Below, piece by piece: positions 1 through 8,728 of a stretch of DNA of 60,441 nt. The first letter of the stretch is position 1. The number at the start of each line of letters is the position of its first letter. The notes beneath the pieces were generated by a model that ran no database searches, was not told the origin of the DNA, and saw only the letters and a program-made list of their open reading frames with translations. Location: the NCBI RefSeq assembly GCF_001418225.1, contig NZ_LIPT01000017.1, positions 1 through 60,441 on the forward strand, given 5' to 3'. Origin of the DNA: Pannonibacter indicus. Lineage in GTDB: Bacteria; Pseudomonadota; Alphaproteobacteria; Rhizobiales; Stappiaceae. The translations under genes and the position numbers were made by a program.

Positions 1-1
1 C

Positions 2-304
2 ACCGCAGTCGGGGCGAAGACCGCCTACATCGCTCCCGGCAGTCCATGGGAGAACGGCTACATCGAGAGCTTCAACGCGCGCCTGCGCGACGAACTCCTC
101 GACGGCGAGATCTTCTACACGCTCAAAGAGGCCAGGATCATCGTGGAAAGCTGGCGTCGGCATTACAACACCGTGCGTCCGCATGGATCGCTCGGCTACA
201 AGCCGCCGGCGCCGGAGGTCTTCATCCCGGCATTCGCGCGGGCGGCCCTGCAACCCCAACCAGCAATGCCGCCCGCGCTGGCGCCACGACCATCATTGCA
301 CTAA
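2..304 (+). CDS. IS3-family transposase OrfB, C-terminal part (partial)
   Basis: This is the last 100 codons of an rve/DDE integrase-core transposase that begins before the window. The frame starting at base 2 reads [20 protein letters not shown] followed by a [13 protein letters not shown] block. These are the regions around the catalytic glutamate (in the ENGYIESFN segment) and the C-terminal tail typical of IS3-family OrfB. Stop codon TAA at 302-304. OrfB catalyses strand transfer of the element. Family assignment is firm; the exact IS name is not determined. Confidence 0.88.
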   Translation, partial: TAVGAKTAYIAPGSPWENGYIESFNARLRDELLDGEIFYTLKEARIIVESWRRHYNTVRPHGSLGYKPPAPEVFIPAFARAALQPQPAMPPALAPRPSLH

Positions 305-313
305 CAATCAAAT

Positions 314-338
314 TGGACCCGTCCGTGGGGGCCGATCA
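314..338 (+). repeat. IS3-family right terminal inverted repeat
   Basis: Imperfect match, in reverse complement, to 60137-60162. It ends in GATCA, the complement of the TGATC tip at the other edge. It lies 9 bases past the OrfB stop. Only one flank is in the window, so no target duplication can be checked. Confidence 0.7.
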
Positions 339-349
339 CCAAACAGCCT

Positions 350-1450
350 TCACATATCATTAACAATCAAGGCAACGCGGGCGCCAATCGCCAATGAAGC
401 CGTCAATCCCGGCGATTCGATTCCGAGAAGATTCACGAGACCGGCGATTTTGTGGCCGGCATCCGTTTCGATGAGGAAATCTGCGGAAGCCTCGCCTTCA
501 CCTGTCAGCTTGGGGCGAATACCTGCATAGTCAGGCAGCAGAGCTTCATCCGGCAAATGCGGCCAATAGCGGCGGATTGCGGCGTAGAATCCGGCTGCAC
601 GTGCCGGATCGACGCTGTAATCCTCCTCGCCGGTCCATTCCACATCCGGCCCAAAACGCCCTTGCCCTGCCAGATCGAGCGTCAGATGCACGCCAAGGCC
701 GCCCGGCTCCGGCACCGGATAGATCAGACGCGAGAACGGCGGGCGGGCGGACAGGCGGAAATAGTTGCCCTTGGCCATGTGGAAGGGCCGCAGCGGATAG
801 CCGTCCAGCGTTGACAGCAGCCGCATTGCGAAGAGACCTGCACTGACCACGAGATGGCGGCAGGAAAGCCTGTACCCTTCCGGTCCTTCTATCAGCAGCT
901 CGAAGCCGCCGCCGCTGCGGTGATGGATGGCGGCCACACAGCTGTGCAGCACCACCTGCCCGCCCAGCGAGGTTATGTCTCCCTCCAGCGCCTGCATGTA
1001 GCCGTGACTGTCGAGAATGCCGGTGGAGGGTGACAGAAGCGCTGCCTCGCAGGCCAGAGCCGGTTCCAGCGCCTGCGCCTGAGCCCTCGTCAGAAACGCC
1101 AGATCATGAACGCCATTGGCAGCAGCGCGGGCGGCAATGCTTTCCAGCTCCGCCACCTGCTCTTCAGACGTTGCAACGATCAGCTTGCCGCAGCGCCGGT
1201 GGCCGATGCCGCGCGCGGCACAATAGGCATAGAGCCGCTCCTTGCCTTCCACGCAAAGCTCAGCCTTCAGACTGCCTTCCGGGTAGTAGATCCCGGCATG
1301 GATGACTTCGGAATTGCGGGAACTCGTCTCCGAACCGATCAGCCCGTGGCGCTCCAGCACCAGGACCTCGCGCCCGCTTTCAGCCAAAGCACGGGCGGCG
1401 GCCAGCCCAACGGCCCCTGCTCCGATGACAACGGTATCCACGTCAAACAC
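350..1450 (-). CDS. NAD(P)/FAD-dependent oxidoreductase, L-2-hydroxyglutarate oxidase-like
   Basis: Protein of 366 residues in the DAO/LhgO family. An N-terminal Rossmann motif ([13 protein letters not shown], residues 7-19) binds the FAD ADP moiety, followed by [18 protein letters not shown] conserved [15 protein letters not shown] segment lies near residues 43-57, and a C-terminal GIRPKL...[14 protein letters not shown] block closes the FAD site. This layout is shared with L-2-hydroxyglutarate dehydrogenases that pass electrons to quinone, but substrate cannot be fixed from sequence. The stop lies only 12 bases from the IS end, yet the C-terminus looks complete, so the IS probably landed just downstream. 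It appears to be a single gene on minus. Confidence 0.82.
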   Translation of the reverse strand: MFDVDTVVIGAGAVGLAAARALAESGREVLVLERHGLIGSETSSRNSEVIHAGIYYPEGSLKAELCVEGKERLYAYCAARGIGHRRCGKLIVATSEEQVAELESIAARAAANGVHDLAFLTRAQAQALEPALACEAALLSPSTGILDSHGYMQALEGDITSLGGQVVLHSCVAAIHHRSGGGFELLIEGPEGYRLSCRHLVVSAGLFAMRLLSTLDGYPLRPFHMAKGNYFRLSARPPFSRLIYPVPEPGGLGVHLTLDLAGQGRFGPDVEWTGEEDYSVDPARAAGFYAAIRRYWPHLPDEALLPDYAGIRPKLTGEGEASADFLIETDAGHKIAGLVNLLGIESPGLTASLAIGARVALIVNDM

Positions 1451-1521
1451 GGCCTTCTCCAGCTATGACAGGAATGATCCCGGCAGAAAGGCAGGCAGAA
1501 GACCGTGCTCAATTCAAACCG

Positions 1522-2474
1522 TCAAGCCGAAAGGACATTCAGCCTTCCACCGAAGGCGGCATCAATCCGGGACCAGGGGGAGAAGATACCATAGGTCCCG
1601 GCGCCGACGGCCGGCGTGCTGGCGGTTACATCGGTGTTGGAGCAGGAACCGACATTGATGCCGCAGAAGGTGCGTTGGTATTGGTTCCCACCTGAGTATA
1701 GACCGGCCCGCCGCTGTCGCCCTCTTCGGAGGCATAGGACGCCAGAACCTGATTGGTCAGGGTCTGCGGCTCGTCATATTCGCCCACGGCGAAGGTGACG
1801 CTGACGCCGGTGGCAACCACCTGACCCGCCTGCGGAGCCCCGTTGTTCATGCCCAGCATTTTCACATCAAGGCCGGGCACGATCCCGTCATCCCCGGCGG
1901 CAGCCGTCACGCGCAAATAGGGCCCGGCCGCCGTCCAGATCTCTCCCTTGGTGACGGCGGCAGCCGCAGTCCTGGCAACGAAGGCGGCATCGCAGCTGCC
2001 GGTCTTCCAGTCGGCGATCACCAGCACCTTGCCGATGTTGTCCTGCGACACCTTGCTGTTCTGGTAGACGGTCGTATTCGTCTTGCTGACCACATGCCCG
2101 GAGACGAGGACCCCGTGCTTGGGCGCGATCGAGCCATCATCATAGCTGCAGCCGACGCAGACGGTTCCGGTCAGCACCTGCATATTCCGGTTCACCACCA
2201 TCTGGATCCCACCCGCGACCGGGCGGATGCGGTTCTGATTGGACATGTGCCGGCGTGCCGTGAAGGGCTGCAGACGCAGCGGCAGGCCGCATGTGAGGTA
2301 GCGCAGGTGCGCGAAGGTCTCCTCGGACGGACCTTCGCTGAAATCGAGCCCGGCCGTCAGGACACCGGTTTCCCAATCCACATAGGCCAGCGTCAACGGC
2401 AGATGGCCGCGGCCCCGGGTCTGCATGGCGGCCGTCACGGCGCCATGCGCCTGCATCAGATAGTCTTCGATCAT
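1522..2474 (-). pseudogene. Trypsin-like serine protease, frameshifted near its 3' end
   Basis: A chymotrypsin-fold protein. The intact frame (1626-2474, 282 residues from ATG at 2474 with GAGAGAGA just upstream) contains a histidine motif HGVLVSGHVV and the serine motif EEGDSGGPVY. After VYTQVG the frame runs into a short, unlikely tail and stops at 1626. In the frame reached by adding one base near 1690, the sequence continues QYQRTFCGINVGSC and GTYGIFSPWSRIDAAFGG to a stop at 1522. That is the expected end of a trypsin-like domain. The gene therefore carries a one-base deletion, real or an assembly error, at a short A run. No clear signal peptide is visible at the chosen start. Substrate unknown. 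Confidence 0.7.
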
Positions 2475-2906
2475 CGCCGTCTCTCTCAAGATGCTCCCCG
2501 TCCCTGAGGAGGAGACGCATCCATGGGGGCTGGCGTGAAAGACAGACGGCAACACAGCCGGGACTCACCGCAGGGCTTTCGCGCAGGCCTCTACGGCTTA
2601 GACGAGCCGGACCTTGCCCGAGGCTTGCAGGGAGTGTCCCTCCCCGGAGAGACTTCGTCATGCCACGGCTTGATCGTGGCATCCATGCCGTTTCAGAAAA
2701 GCACACTACACGATCAGGCTAGTCAGACTGCAGAGATCCCATCTCCTTCGTCTTCCCGGACGCAGCGAAGCGGAGATCCGGGACCGGTGAGCCAAGGCCT
2801 GCCGGCTATGAACAATGCGAACATGCAACAGGCACCCCGGCTCACCGGTCCCGGCTCGCGCTGCGCTTGGCCGGGATGACGGTGGAGAGGAAAGAGGAAA
2901 AGGGCG
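2475..2906. other. Intergenic region with a palindromic repeat
   Basis: No supported gene. It separates the protease from gatA and holds the dispersed-type inverted repeat at 2755-2880. The rest shows nothing recognisable. Confidence 0.5.
2755..2880. repeat. REP-like imperfect inverted repeat
   Basis: Arms at about 2755-2793 and 2839-2874 are imperfect reverse complements. Each contains a CCGGGACCGGTGAGCC-type core and a GCGCTGCG/GCAGCGAAG-type segment, ending in CCGGGATGAC. Similar CCGGGATGAC-ended palindromes occur at 26658-26750 and, in part, near 22450, which suggests a family of dispersed intergenic repeats. Confidence 0.65.
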
Positions 2907-2907
2907 T

Positions 2908-2940
2908 TCAAAAACAAACCCGCCGGGCTGCCCCGGCGGG
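2908..2940 (-). terminator. Rho-independent terminator of gatCA
   Basis: A perfect 9-bp stem (CCCGCCGGG at 2919-2927, CCCGGCGGG at 2932-2940) with a 4-base loop. On the minus strand it is followed by a T-rich run (complement of 2910-2918). It sits 34 bases after the gatA stop. Confidence 0.85.
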
Positions 2941-2974
2941 TCTGATATCTCAAGCTGACAGCGCCAGACTTATG

Positions 2975-4447
2975 TCACCACCAGCGGTCCGGGATGAAGC
3001 GGCCGGCAGCCTTTTCGATTACCGCACCAGCCTGGAACAGGGTTTCCTCGCCGAAGGGGCGGCCGATCAGCTGCAGGCCGAGCGGCAGGCCGGTGGAGGA
3101 CAGGCCTGCAGGCACGGAGAGGCCCGGCAGGCCAGCCATGTTCACCGTCACCGTGAAGATGTCGTTGAGATACATGGCGACCGGATCGGAGAACTCGCCC
3201 GGCGCAAAGGCGGCATCCGGGGTTGCCGGGGTCAGGATGGCATCGACGCCCGCTTCAAAGGCCAGATCGAAGTCGCGCTTGATCAGGGTGCGCACCTTCT
3301 GGGCCTTGAGGTAATAGGCGTCGTAATAGCCGGCCGACAGCACATAGGTGCCGATGAGGATGCGGCGCTGCACTTCCTTGCCGAAACCTGCGGCGCGGGT
3401 GTTCTCGTACATCTCGACAATGTCCTTGCCCGGCACGCGCAGGCCGTAGCGCACGCCGTCATAACGGGCAAGGTTCGAGGAGGCTTCCGCCGGAGCAACG
3501 ATGTAATAGGCCGGAAGGGCATATTTCGTATGCGGCAGCGAAATATCAACGATCTCAGCCCCAGCTTCCTTCAGCCAGGCGATGCCCTGCTGCCAGAGAG
3601 CTTCCACTTCTGCCGGCATGCCTTCGACGCGGTATTCACGCGGAATGCCGATGCGCATACCCTTTACGGACTTGCCGACAGCAGCCTCATAATCGGGCAC
3701 AGGCAGATCGACGGAGGTGGTGTCCTTGGGATCTACGGAGGCCATGGACTTCAGCAGGATGGCGCAGTCTTCCACCGTCTTGGCGATGGGGCCGGCCTGA
3801 TCCAGCGAGGAAGCATAGGCAATGATGCCCCAGCGCGAGCAGCGGCCATAGGTCGGCTTGATGCCGACCGTGCCGGTGAGTGCTGCGGGCTGGCGGATGG
3901 AGCCACCCGTGTCGGTCGCCGTTGCACCAAGGCACAGGCTGGCGGCAACAGCTGCCGCCGAACCGCCGGACGATCCACCCGGCACCAGCGCCTGGGTGGA
4001 GCCGGTTTTGCGCCAGGGGTTCACCACGTTGCCGTAGTAGGAGGTTTCGTTGGACGAACCCATGGCGAATTCGTCCATGTTCAGCTTGCCCAGCATCACC
4101 GCGCCATCGGCCCACAGATTGGACGTGACGGTCGATTCATATGTGGGCTTGAAGCCGTCCAGAACATGCGAGCAGGCCTGGGTATGCTCACCCTTGGTGG
4201 CGAACAGGTCCTTGATGCCCAGCGGCAGGCCCTCCAGCGCGCCGCCCTCACCCTTGGCCAGCTTCTCGTCGGAGGCCTTCGCCATGGCGCGGGCCTTGTC
4301 TGCCGTCACGGCGACATAAGCGTTGATGGCGCTGTTAGAGCCCTCGATGGCGGAAAGGAAGGCATCCGTCAGCTCGGCGGCGGTGAAATCCTTGTTGCGC
4401 AGGCCGCGGCGGGCTTCGGCAAGAGTCTGATTGGTCAGATCGGTCAT
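2975..4447 (-). CDS. gatA: Asp-tRNA(Asn)/Glu-tRNA(Gln) amidotransferase subunit A
   Basis: Amidase subunit (490 residues, normal length) of the cytosolic GatCAB complex, which converts Glu-tRNA(Gln) and Asp-tRNA(Asn) to the amidated forms. It hydrolyses glutamine to release ammonia. The amidase-signature triad is visible: Lys79 in LGIKDLF, Ser159 in [14 protein letters not shown] and nucleophile Ser183 in [10 protein letters not shown]. It lies 21 bases downstream of gatC, so the two are co-transcribed, and a strong terminator follows. In this lineage GatCAB generally supplies Gln-tRNA, because glutaminyl-tRNA synthetase is often absent; that part is general knowledge, not seen here. Confidence 0.97.
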   Translation of the reverse strand: MTDLTNQTLAEARRGLRNKDFTAAELTDAFLSAIEGSNSAINAYVAVTADKARAMAKASDEKLAKGEGGALEGLPLGIKDLFATKGEHTQACSHVLDGFKPTYESTVTSNLWADGAVMLGKLNMDEFAMGSSNETSYYGNVVNPWRKTGSTQALVPGGSSGGSAAAVAASLCLGATATDTGGSIRQPAALTGTVGIKPTYGRCSRWGIIAYASSLDQAGPIAKTVEDCAILLKSMASVDPKDTTSVDLPVPDYEAAVGKSVKGMRIGIPREYRVEGMPAEVEALWQQGIAWLKEAGAEIVDISLPHTKYALPAYYIVAPAEASSNLARYDGVRYGLRVPGKDIVEMYENTRAAGFGKEVQRRILIGTYVLSAGYYDAYYLKAQKVRTLIKRDFDLAFEAGVDAILTPATPDAAFAPGEFSDPVAMYLNDIFTVTVNMAGLPGLSVPAGLSSTGLPLGLQLIGRPFGEETLFQAGAVIEKAAGRFIPDRWW

Positions 4448-4468
4448 GATGTGATGTCCTTGCCCGGC

Positions 4469-4756
4469 TTATTCGACGACTTTGGGAACCATGAAGAAGT
4501 TGTCTTCGCTGGCCGGCGCATTGGCGACCACGTCGGCGGGATAGCCGCCATCGGTCACGCCATCAGCGCGCTTCTTCATCGTCTGCGCCACCACGGAGGT
4601 CAGCGGCTCGACGCCTTCGATGTTCACTTCATCCAGCTGCTCGACGAACTGGAGAATGGAATTCAGCTCGCCGGTCATGCGCTCGGCATCCGCATCGCTC
4701 ACCTTGAGGCGGGCAAGACGCGCAACGCGCTTCACCGTATTGATATCGACAGACAT
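4469..4756 (-). CDS. gatC: Asp-tRNA(Asn)/Glu-tRNA(Gln) amidotransferase subunit C
   Basis: Small subunit of 95 residues, the normal GatC size. It wraps around and stabilises the GatA-GatB interface. The N-terminus [20 protein letters not shown] and the middle [22 protein letters not shown] are family hallmarks. The start is supported by GAGG about 8 bases upstream of the ATG. It is the first gene of the gatCA operon; gatB is not in the window. Confidence 0.95.
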   Translation of the reverse strand: MSVDINTVKRVARLARLKVSDADAERMTGELNSILQFVEQLDEVNIEGVEPLTSVVAQTMKKRADGVTDGGYPADVVANAPASEDNFFMVPKVVE

Positions 4757-5144
4757 GGCGTTTCCTCGTGCCGGATGGTCTCATGAAGACAGATGTCCCC
4801 TTATTCCGCTGTGCTTGTCCAAAGGCAAGGGTGGCCGGGGCTTGAGGATGGAGGCGGAATGGATTACGGTATGGAGGGATACCGCAATAAGACGCATTGA
4901 GATGCAGCCCGGATTAATGAGCGGATTTTCAGCGCAAGGTCTCTCCGCACCCTCCCCCTGGCGGGGAAGGGTAAGGGGTGGGAGGCTGGGAGCTCACAAC
5001 CATCTGAAAGATGGATATTTTCTTGAAGAGACATCAAGAGGAACAGCTGCCCGTAATCAATGACTTTTCTGCCAAGCGGAAACGCTGCCCCCTCACCCCT
5101 CCCCACGAGGAGGAGGAGGGCTGAAAAGCCGTGCCAAAGCCACC
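4757..5144. other. Divergent intergenic region between gatC and a TetR gene
   Basis: 388 bases without a supported gene. It must hold the gatCA promoter (minus) and the TetR gene promoter (plus). It contains C-rich and G-rich tracts (about 4944-4985 and 5088-5123) of the kind seen in dispersed repeats of this genome. No clear hexamers or operator could be assigned. Confidence 0.4.
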
Positions 5145-5780
5145 ATGACCCAGCCTCAAACCAACTCCCTCTCCCCGCGTGGACGCCATCAGGATGAGGC
5201 GCTGACGCTGCGCATTCTTGACGCCGCGCTGAAGGCCATTGCAGACCATGGGCCGGAGGGCGCAAGGCTGGCGGATATTGCGCGGACGGCGGGAACTAGC
5301 CAGCAGGCGCTGCACCGGCGCTGGCCGGACAAGGCCGGGCTGATGCTGGCCGCAATTGAGCATGGAATTGCGGGGCTATCGGACCTGCGTGCCGGGCGGG
5401 CCGGGTTTCAGCGCACCACGGCGGGGGAACTGGCGGCATTCCTGAGCCAAGCCTGCCAGCGGCTGTGCGGAACGGTTCTGGGCCGCGCACTCGCCCGCCT
5501 GCCCCGCAACGCTCAAGGCTGCCCGATGGCGCAGCTCGCGGCAGGGCTGGAAGATGAATGGCGGCTTGCCCTGCGGCAGATGCTGATTGCCACGCCCTTT
5601 GAGGCCGCCCTTGCCGCCCGTATCGAGCTGCTCACCGGCTTCCTGCGCCTTCAAACGGGAGCGCCAACTCCGCCGCAGCAACGGCTGATCGAGGACACGG
5701 CAGCGCTGGTTCTGGGGCTGATTGCCCCTGCACAGCCGCAAAGCCCCGGCAGCACGGAGGCTGCGATGCCGGGGCTGTGA
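5145..5780 (+). CDS. TetR/AcrR family transcriptional regulator
   Basis: Protein of 211 residues. The N-terminal helix-turn-helix is clear at about residues 24-70: ILDAALKAIADHGPEGARLA, then DIARTAGTSQQALHRRWPDK, the classic TetR recognition-helix pattern with RRWPDKAGL. The C-terminal ligand-binding part is Ala/Leu-rich and not specific. It runs head-to-head with gatC and tail-to-tail with the NAGGN operon peptidase, with only 3 bases between the stops. It has no obvious partner gene, so its target is unknown. The ribosome binding site is weak. Confidence 0.85.
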   Translation: MTQPQTNSLSPRGRHQDEALTLRILDAALKAIADHGPEGARLADIARTAGTSQQALHRRWPDKAGLMLAAIEHGIAGLSDLRAGRAGFQRTTAGELAAFLSQACQRLCGTVLGRALARLPRNAQGCPMAQLAAGLEDEWRLALRQMLIATPFEAALAARIELLTGFLRLQTGAPTPPQQRLIEDTAALVLGLIAPAQPQSPGSTEAAMPGL

Positions 5781-5783
5781 GGT

Positions 5784-6944
5784 CTATCCTTGCGGATACG
5801 GCACGAGGTCGGGCCGCAGCACCTGCGGGGCTTCCTCCACCGGCTGACGGGTGAAGCCCTTCACACTCGAGAACGCTTCCGCATCGCGCTGGATCTCGAC
5901 CGGGCTCAGCACATAGGCCGCCGCCAGTTCCGCCAGCGAGCGCAGCGCATGCATGTGGATGCGCTCATAGCCATGGCTGGCATCGACGCCGAAGGTGGCC
6001 AGCGCGGTGCGCACGTCCGCTCCTGCCTCCACAGCCGAAGCTGCATCGGAGCGGTAGTAGCGGAACACATCATTCTGGTAGCGGATGTCATGCTGGCGGC
6101 AGAGTTCCACCAGTTTGCGGGTCAGATGATAGTCGAATGGCCCGGTCTGGTCCGCCATGGCGATGGTGACGCCGAACTCGTCCGAATTCTGCCCCGGCGC
6201 CGTGGTGCCGTTATCGATGGCAACCAGCGAGGCGATGTCCGGCGTCAGAACGGCGCCTGCCCCGTGGCCGGTTTCCTCGGCGATGGTGAAGAGGAAATAG
6301 GTGTCCACCGTCGGCACGCTGCTGTCCTTCACCAGCGCCTTCAGCGCCGCCAGCATGACGGCGACGCCCGCCTTGTCATCCAGATGCCGTGAGACAATGA
6401 AGCCATTGGGCAGAAACTCCGGCTGCGGATCGACCGCCACCATGTCGCCGATTTCGATACCAAGGCGGTGAAGATCGGTGGCCGTGCGGGACAGCGCATC
6501 GACGCGGGCTTCCACATGGGTCCAGCCGGTGGGCTGGGTGTCCACTTCCGTGTTGAAGGTGTGGCCGGAGGCCTTCAGCGGCAGGATGGTGGCGCGGTAG
6601 GCGCCTGCGCCTGAAAAGATGGTCACCCGCGCGCCTTCGGCAAAACGCGCCGACCAGTGGCCGACCGGCACAAGCTCCAGCCGCCCGTTGGGCTTGAGCG
6701 CCTTCACCTGCGCTCCCAGCGTGTCGAGATGGGAGACGATGGCCCGGGCCGGGCGCGGCGCCTCGCCCGGAAGCCGGGCACGGATCGCGCCGCGCCGGGT
6801 CATTTCATAGGAAATGCCAAGATCTTCCAGATAGGCACAGACCCAGCGCGCCACCTCATCGGTGAAGCCGGTGGGGCTTGGCACGTTCAGCAGCGCCACC
6901 AGCACCCGCTCCAGCTCCTCCACATCAATGGACGGCAGGCTCAA
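5784..6944 (-). CDS. NAGGN-system M42-family peptidase
   Basis: Metallo-aminopeptidase of the M42/M20 clan, 386 residues. Metal-binding and catalytic elements are visible: AIVSHLDTLGA, SRHLDDKAGVAVML, FLFTIAEETGHGAG (EE pair) and AIDNGTTAPGQ. It is the third gene of the osmoprotectant NAGGN operon. Its TTG start (6942-6944) overlaps the ngg stop in a TTGA junction, indicating translational coupling. NAGGN loci commonly carry such a peptidase. A role in turnover of the dipeptide osmolyte or its precursors is plausible but inferred. Confidence 0.9.
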   Translation of the reverse strand: MSLPSIDVEELERVLVALLNVPSPTGFTDEVARWVCAYLEDLGISYEMTRRGAIRARLPGEAPRPARAIVSHLDTLGAQVKALKPNGRLELVPVGHWSARFAEGARVTIFSGAGAYRATILPLKASGHTFNTEVDTQPTGWTHVEARVDALSRTATDLHRLGIEIGDMVAVDPQPEFLPNGFIVSRHLDDKAGVAVMLAALKALVKDSSVPTVDTYFLFTIAEETGHGAGAVLTPDIASLVAIDNGTTAPGQNSDEFGVTIAMADQTGPFDYHLTRKLVELCRQHDIRYQNDVFRYYRSDAASAVEAGADVRTALATFGVDASHGYERIHMHALRSLAELAAAYVLSPVEIQRDAEAFSSVKGFTRQPVEEAPQVLRPDLVPYPQG

Positions 6945-8725
6945 AGCTCACCTCCCCCGCGCCAGGCGGCCCGGACGGGCTGGGGCATGGACAGCGGAAA
7001 CAGGAAATCGACGAAGCGCTCCGCTGTCGGCTGCGGCTCGTGGTTGGCAAGGCCGGGGCGCTCGTTCGCCTCGATGAAATGATACTCCGGCTCGCGCGGG
7101 CTCTTCACCATCAGGTCAATGCCCGTCACCGGGATCTCGATGGCTTTCGCCGCCCGCACCGCCGCGTCGACCAGCGCGCCGTGGGTCTCGCCGGTCGCGT
7201 CATGGATGGTGCCGCCGGTGTGCAGATTCGCCGTACGGCGCACGCGAACAGTGACGCCCGCCGCCGGAACATCATCGAGAGCATAGCCTTCCAGCGCCAG
7301 ACAGCGTTCGGTCTCTGCATCCATCGGGATACGGGACTCGCCCCCTGTTGCCGCAGCCCGGCGGCGGGACTGGGCGGCGATCAGATCGCGGATCGGCGTC
7401 GCGCCGTCGCCCGTGACTTCCGCCGGCTTGCGGATGGCGGCGGCAACGACCTTGTAGTCGATCACCACCAGCCGCAGGTCCATGCCCTCGACGCAGGCCT
7501 CCAGCAGCACATCGGCGCAAGTGTTGCGGGCCACGGCAATGGCGGCCATGGTTTCCTCAAGGCCGGTGAGGCCGATTGCGATGCCCTTGCCCTGCTCGCC
7601 GCGTGCCGGTTTCACGACCACCTTGCCATGGGCAGCAAGGAAAGCCTTGACGGTTTCCTCGTCGGTGGCCAGCGCCTGCGCCGGAACGCTGATGCCGGCC
7701 TGTTCCACCACACGGCGGGTGGCGGCCTTGTCATCACAGATCGACATGGCAACGGCGCTGGTGAATTCGGACAGCGACTCCCGGCACTTCACCTGCCGAC
7801 CGCCATAGGACAGGCGGAAGAAGCCGCCTTCCGCATCGAGAATATCGGCATGAATGCCCCGCCGCCGCGCCTCGTTGACGATGATCGCCGCATAAGGGTT
7901 CAGCGCCGCATCCACAGCAGGCCCGGCATAGAGCGCCTCGTTGATCGTGTTCTTCTTCTTCACCGTGAAATAGGGCACGCGGGAAAAGCCCAGCTTCTCG
8001 TAGAGCTTTATGGCCTGCTCATTGTCATGCAGCACGGAGAGGTCCATGAAGGGCCGCCCGCGCCCCTTGAAATGTTCGGCCAGACGGCGCACCAGCGCCT
8101 CGCCAACACCGGGAAACTTCGCCTTGGGCGAAACGGCCAGGCACCAGAGCGAAGCCCCGCTCGCCGCGCCATCCGTTGCCCGCTCATGATCCACACCCAT
8201 GGCGGTTCCGGCGATCTCGCCGGTTTCCTCTTCCTCGGCGACAAGCACAGTCACCGTCCGCGCGTCCATCTGTGACCAGAAGAAATCGAGCGGCACAGGC
8301 ACCATGCCGCGCTCCGCATAAAGCCGGTTCACGGCCTCAGCATCGGCGCGCGAGGAGGCGCGGCGGATGGTGAAGCCGGGCCTGCGGTTGCGGGCCGTGC
8401 GGTAGGTCGCCAGATCCAGCCGGAACATGTGCGAGGGATCGAGAAACAGATCTTGCGGGGCAGCCGCCAGCAGCACATGCGGATCGCGCACATAGATGGC
8501 GATATCCCGCCGCCCCGGCACTTCGGCGAGCAGCGCCTCCACCAGCGGCTTCGGCTCGGCGAAGGTATCTCCGAAAATCAGCCGCCCCCAGCCGCAATCA
8601 ACGCTCGCATCCGGGTCACCACCAGCCTCATCCAGGCGTATGCCCGGCTTCAGCCCATGCTCACGCAGCCGCAGCAGCCGGTGGTCATAGGCCCGGCGCG
8701 GACGGTTCAGCTCAAGTTCGCTCAT
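6941..8725 (-). CDS. ngg: N-acetylglutaminylglutamine synthetase (GNAT plus ATP-grasp fusion)
   Basis: Bifunctional enzyme of 594 residues that makes N-acetylglutaminylglutamine, the precursor of the osmolyte NAGGN. The N-terminal half (to about residue 290) is a GNAT acetyltransferase with LWCLAVSPKAKFPGVGEALV, the acetyl-CoA loop. The C-terminal half is an ATP-grasp ligase with VVKPARGEQGKGI, ITGIDLMV-type and EANERPGL motifs typical of glutathione/cyanophycin-synthetase-like enzymes. It lies 3 bases downstream of asnO and overlaps the M42 peptidase, so all three form one operon. The assignment rests on this fusion plus the neighbouring genes. Confidence 0.93.
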   Translation of the reverse strand: MSELELNRPRRAYDHRLLRLREHGLKPGIRLDEAGGDPDASVDCGWGRLIFGDTFAEPKPLVEALLAEVPGRRDIAIYVRDPHVLLAAAPQDLFLDPSHMFRLDLATYRTARNRRPGFTIRRASSRADAEAVNRLYAERGMVPVPLDFFWSQMDARTVTVLVAEEEETGEIAGTAMGVDHERATDGAASGASLWCLAVSPKAKFPGVGEALVRRLAEHFKGRGRPFMDLSVLHDNEQAIKLYEKLGFSRVPYFTVKKKNTINEALYAGPAVDAALNPYAAIIVNEARRRGIHADILDAEGGFFRLSYGGRQVKCRESLSEFTSAVAMSICDDKAATRRVVEQAGISVPAQALATDEETVKAFLAAHGKVVVKPARGEQGKGIAIGLTGLEETMAAIAVARNTCADVLLEACVEGMDLRLVVIDYKVVAAAIRKPAEVTGDGATPIRDLIAAQSRRRAAATGGESRIPMDAETERCLALEGYALDDVPAAGVTVRVRRTANLHTGGTIHDATGETHGALVDAAVRAAKAIEIPVTGIDLMVKSPREPEYHFIEANERPGLANHEPQPTAERFVDFLFPLSMPQPVRAAWRGGGEL

Positions 8726-8728
8726 GGA

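Larger units (their letters stand above)
1..338 (+). mobile_element. Right end of an IS3-family insertion sequence
   Basis: The window opens inside an insertion sequence: the 3' part of its OrfB transposase and its terminal inverted repeat are present. The end at 314-338 matches, as an imperfect inverted repeat, the start of the element at the right edge of the window (60137-60162): both show TGATC, then CCCCCA, then ACGGGTCCA. The two are therefore probably copies of one IS type in direct orientation. The left part of this copy lies outside the window. Confidence 0.85.

Noticed and set aside
2867-4786. 639-codon open frame antisense to gatA/gatC
   Set aside because: Complete overlap with two certain genes; His/Gly/Arg-rich translation without domains, typical of the antisense shadow of a high-GC gene.
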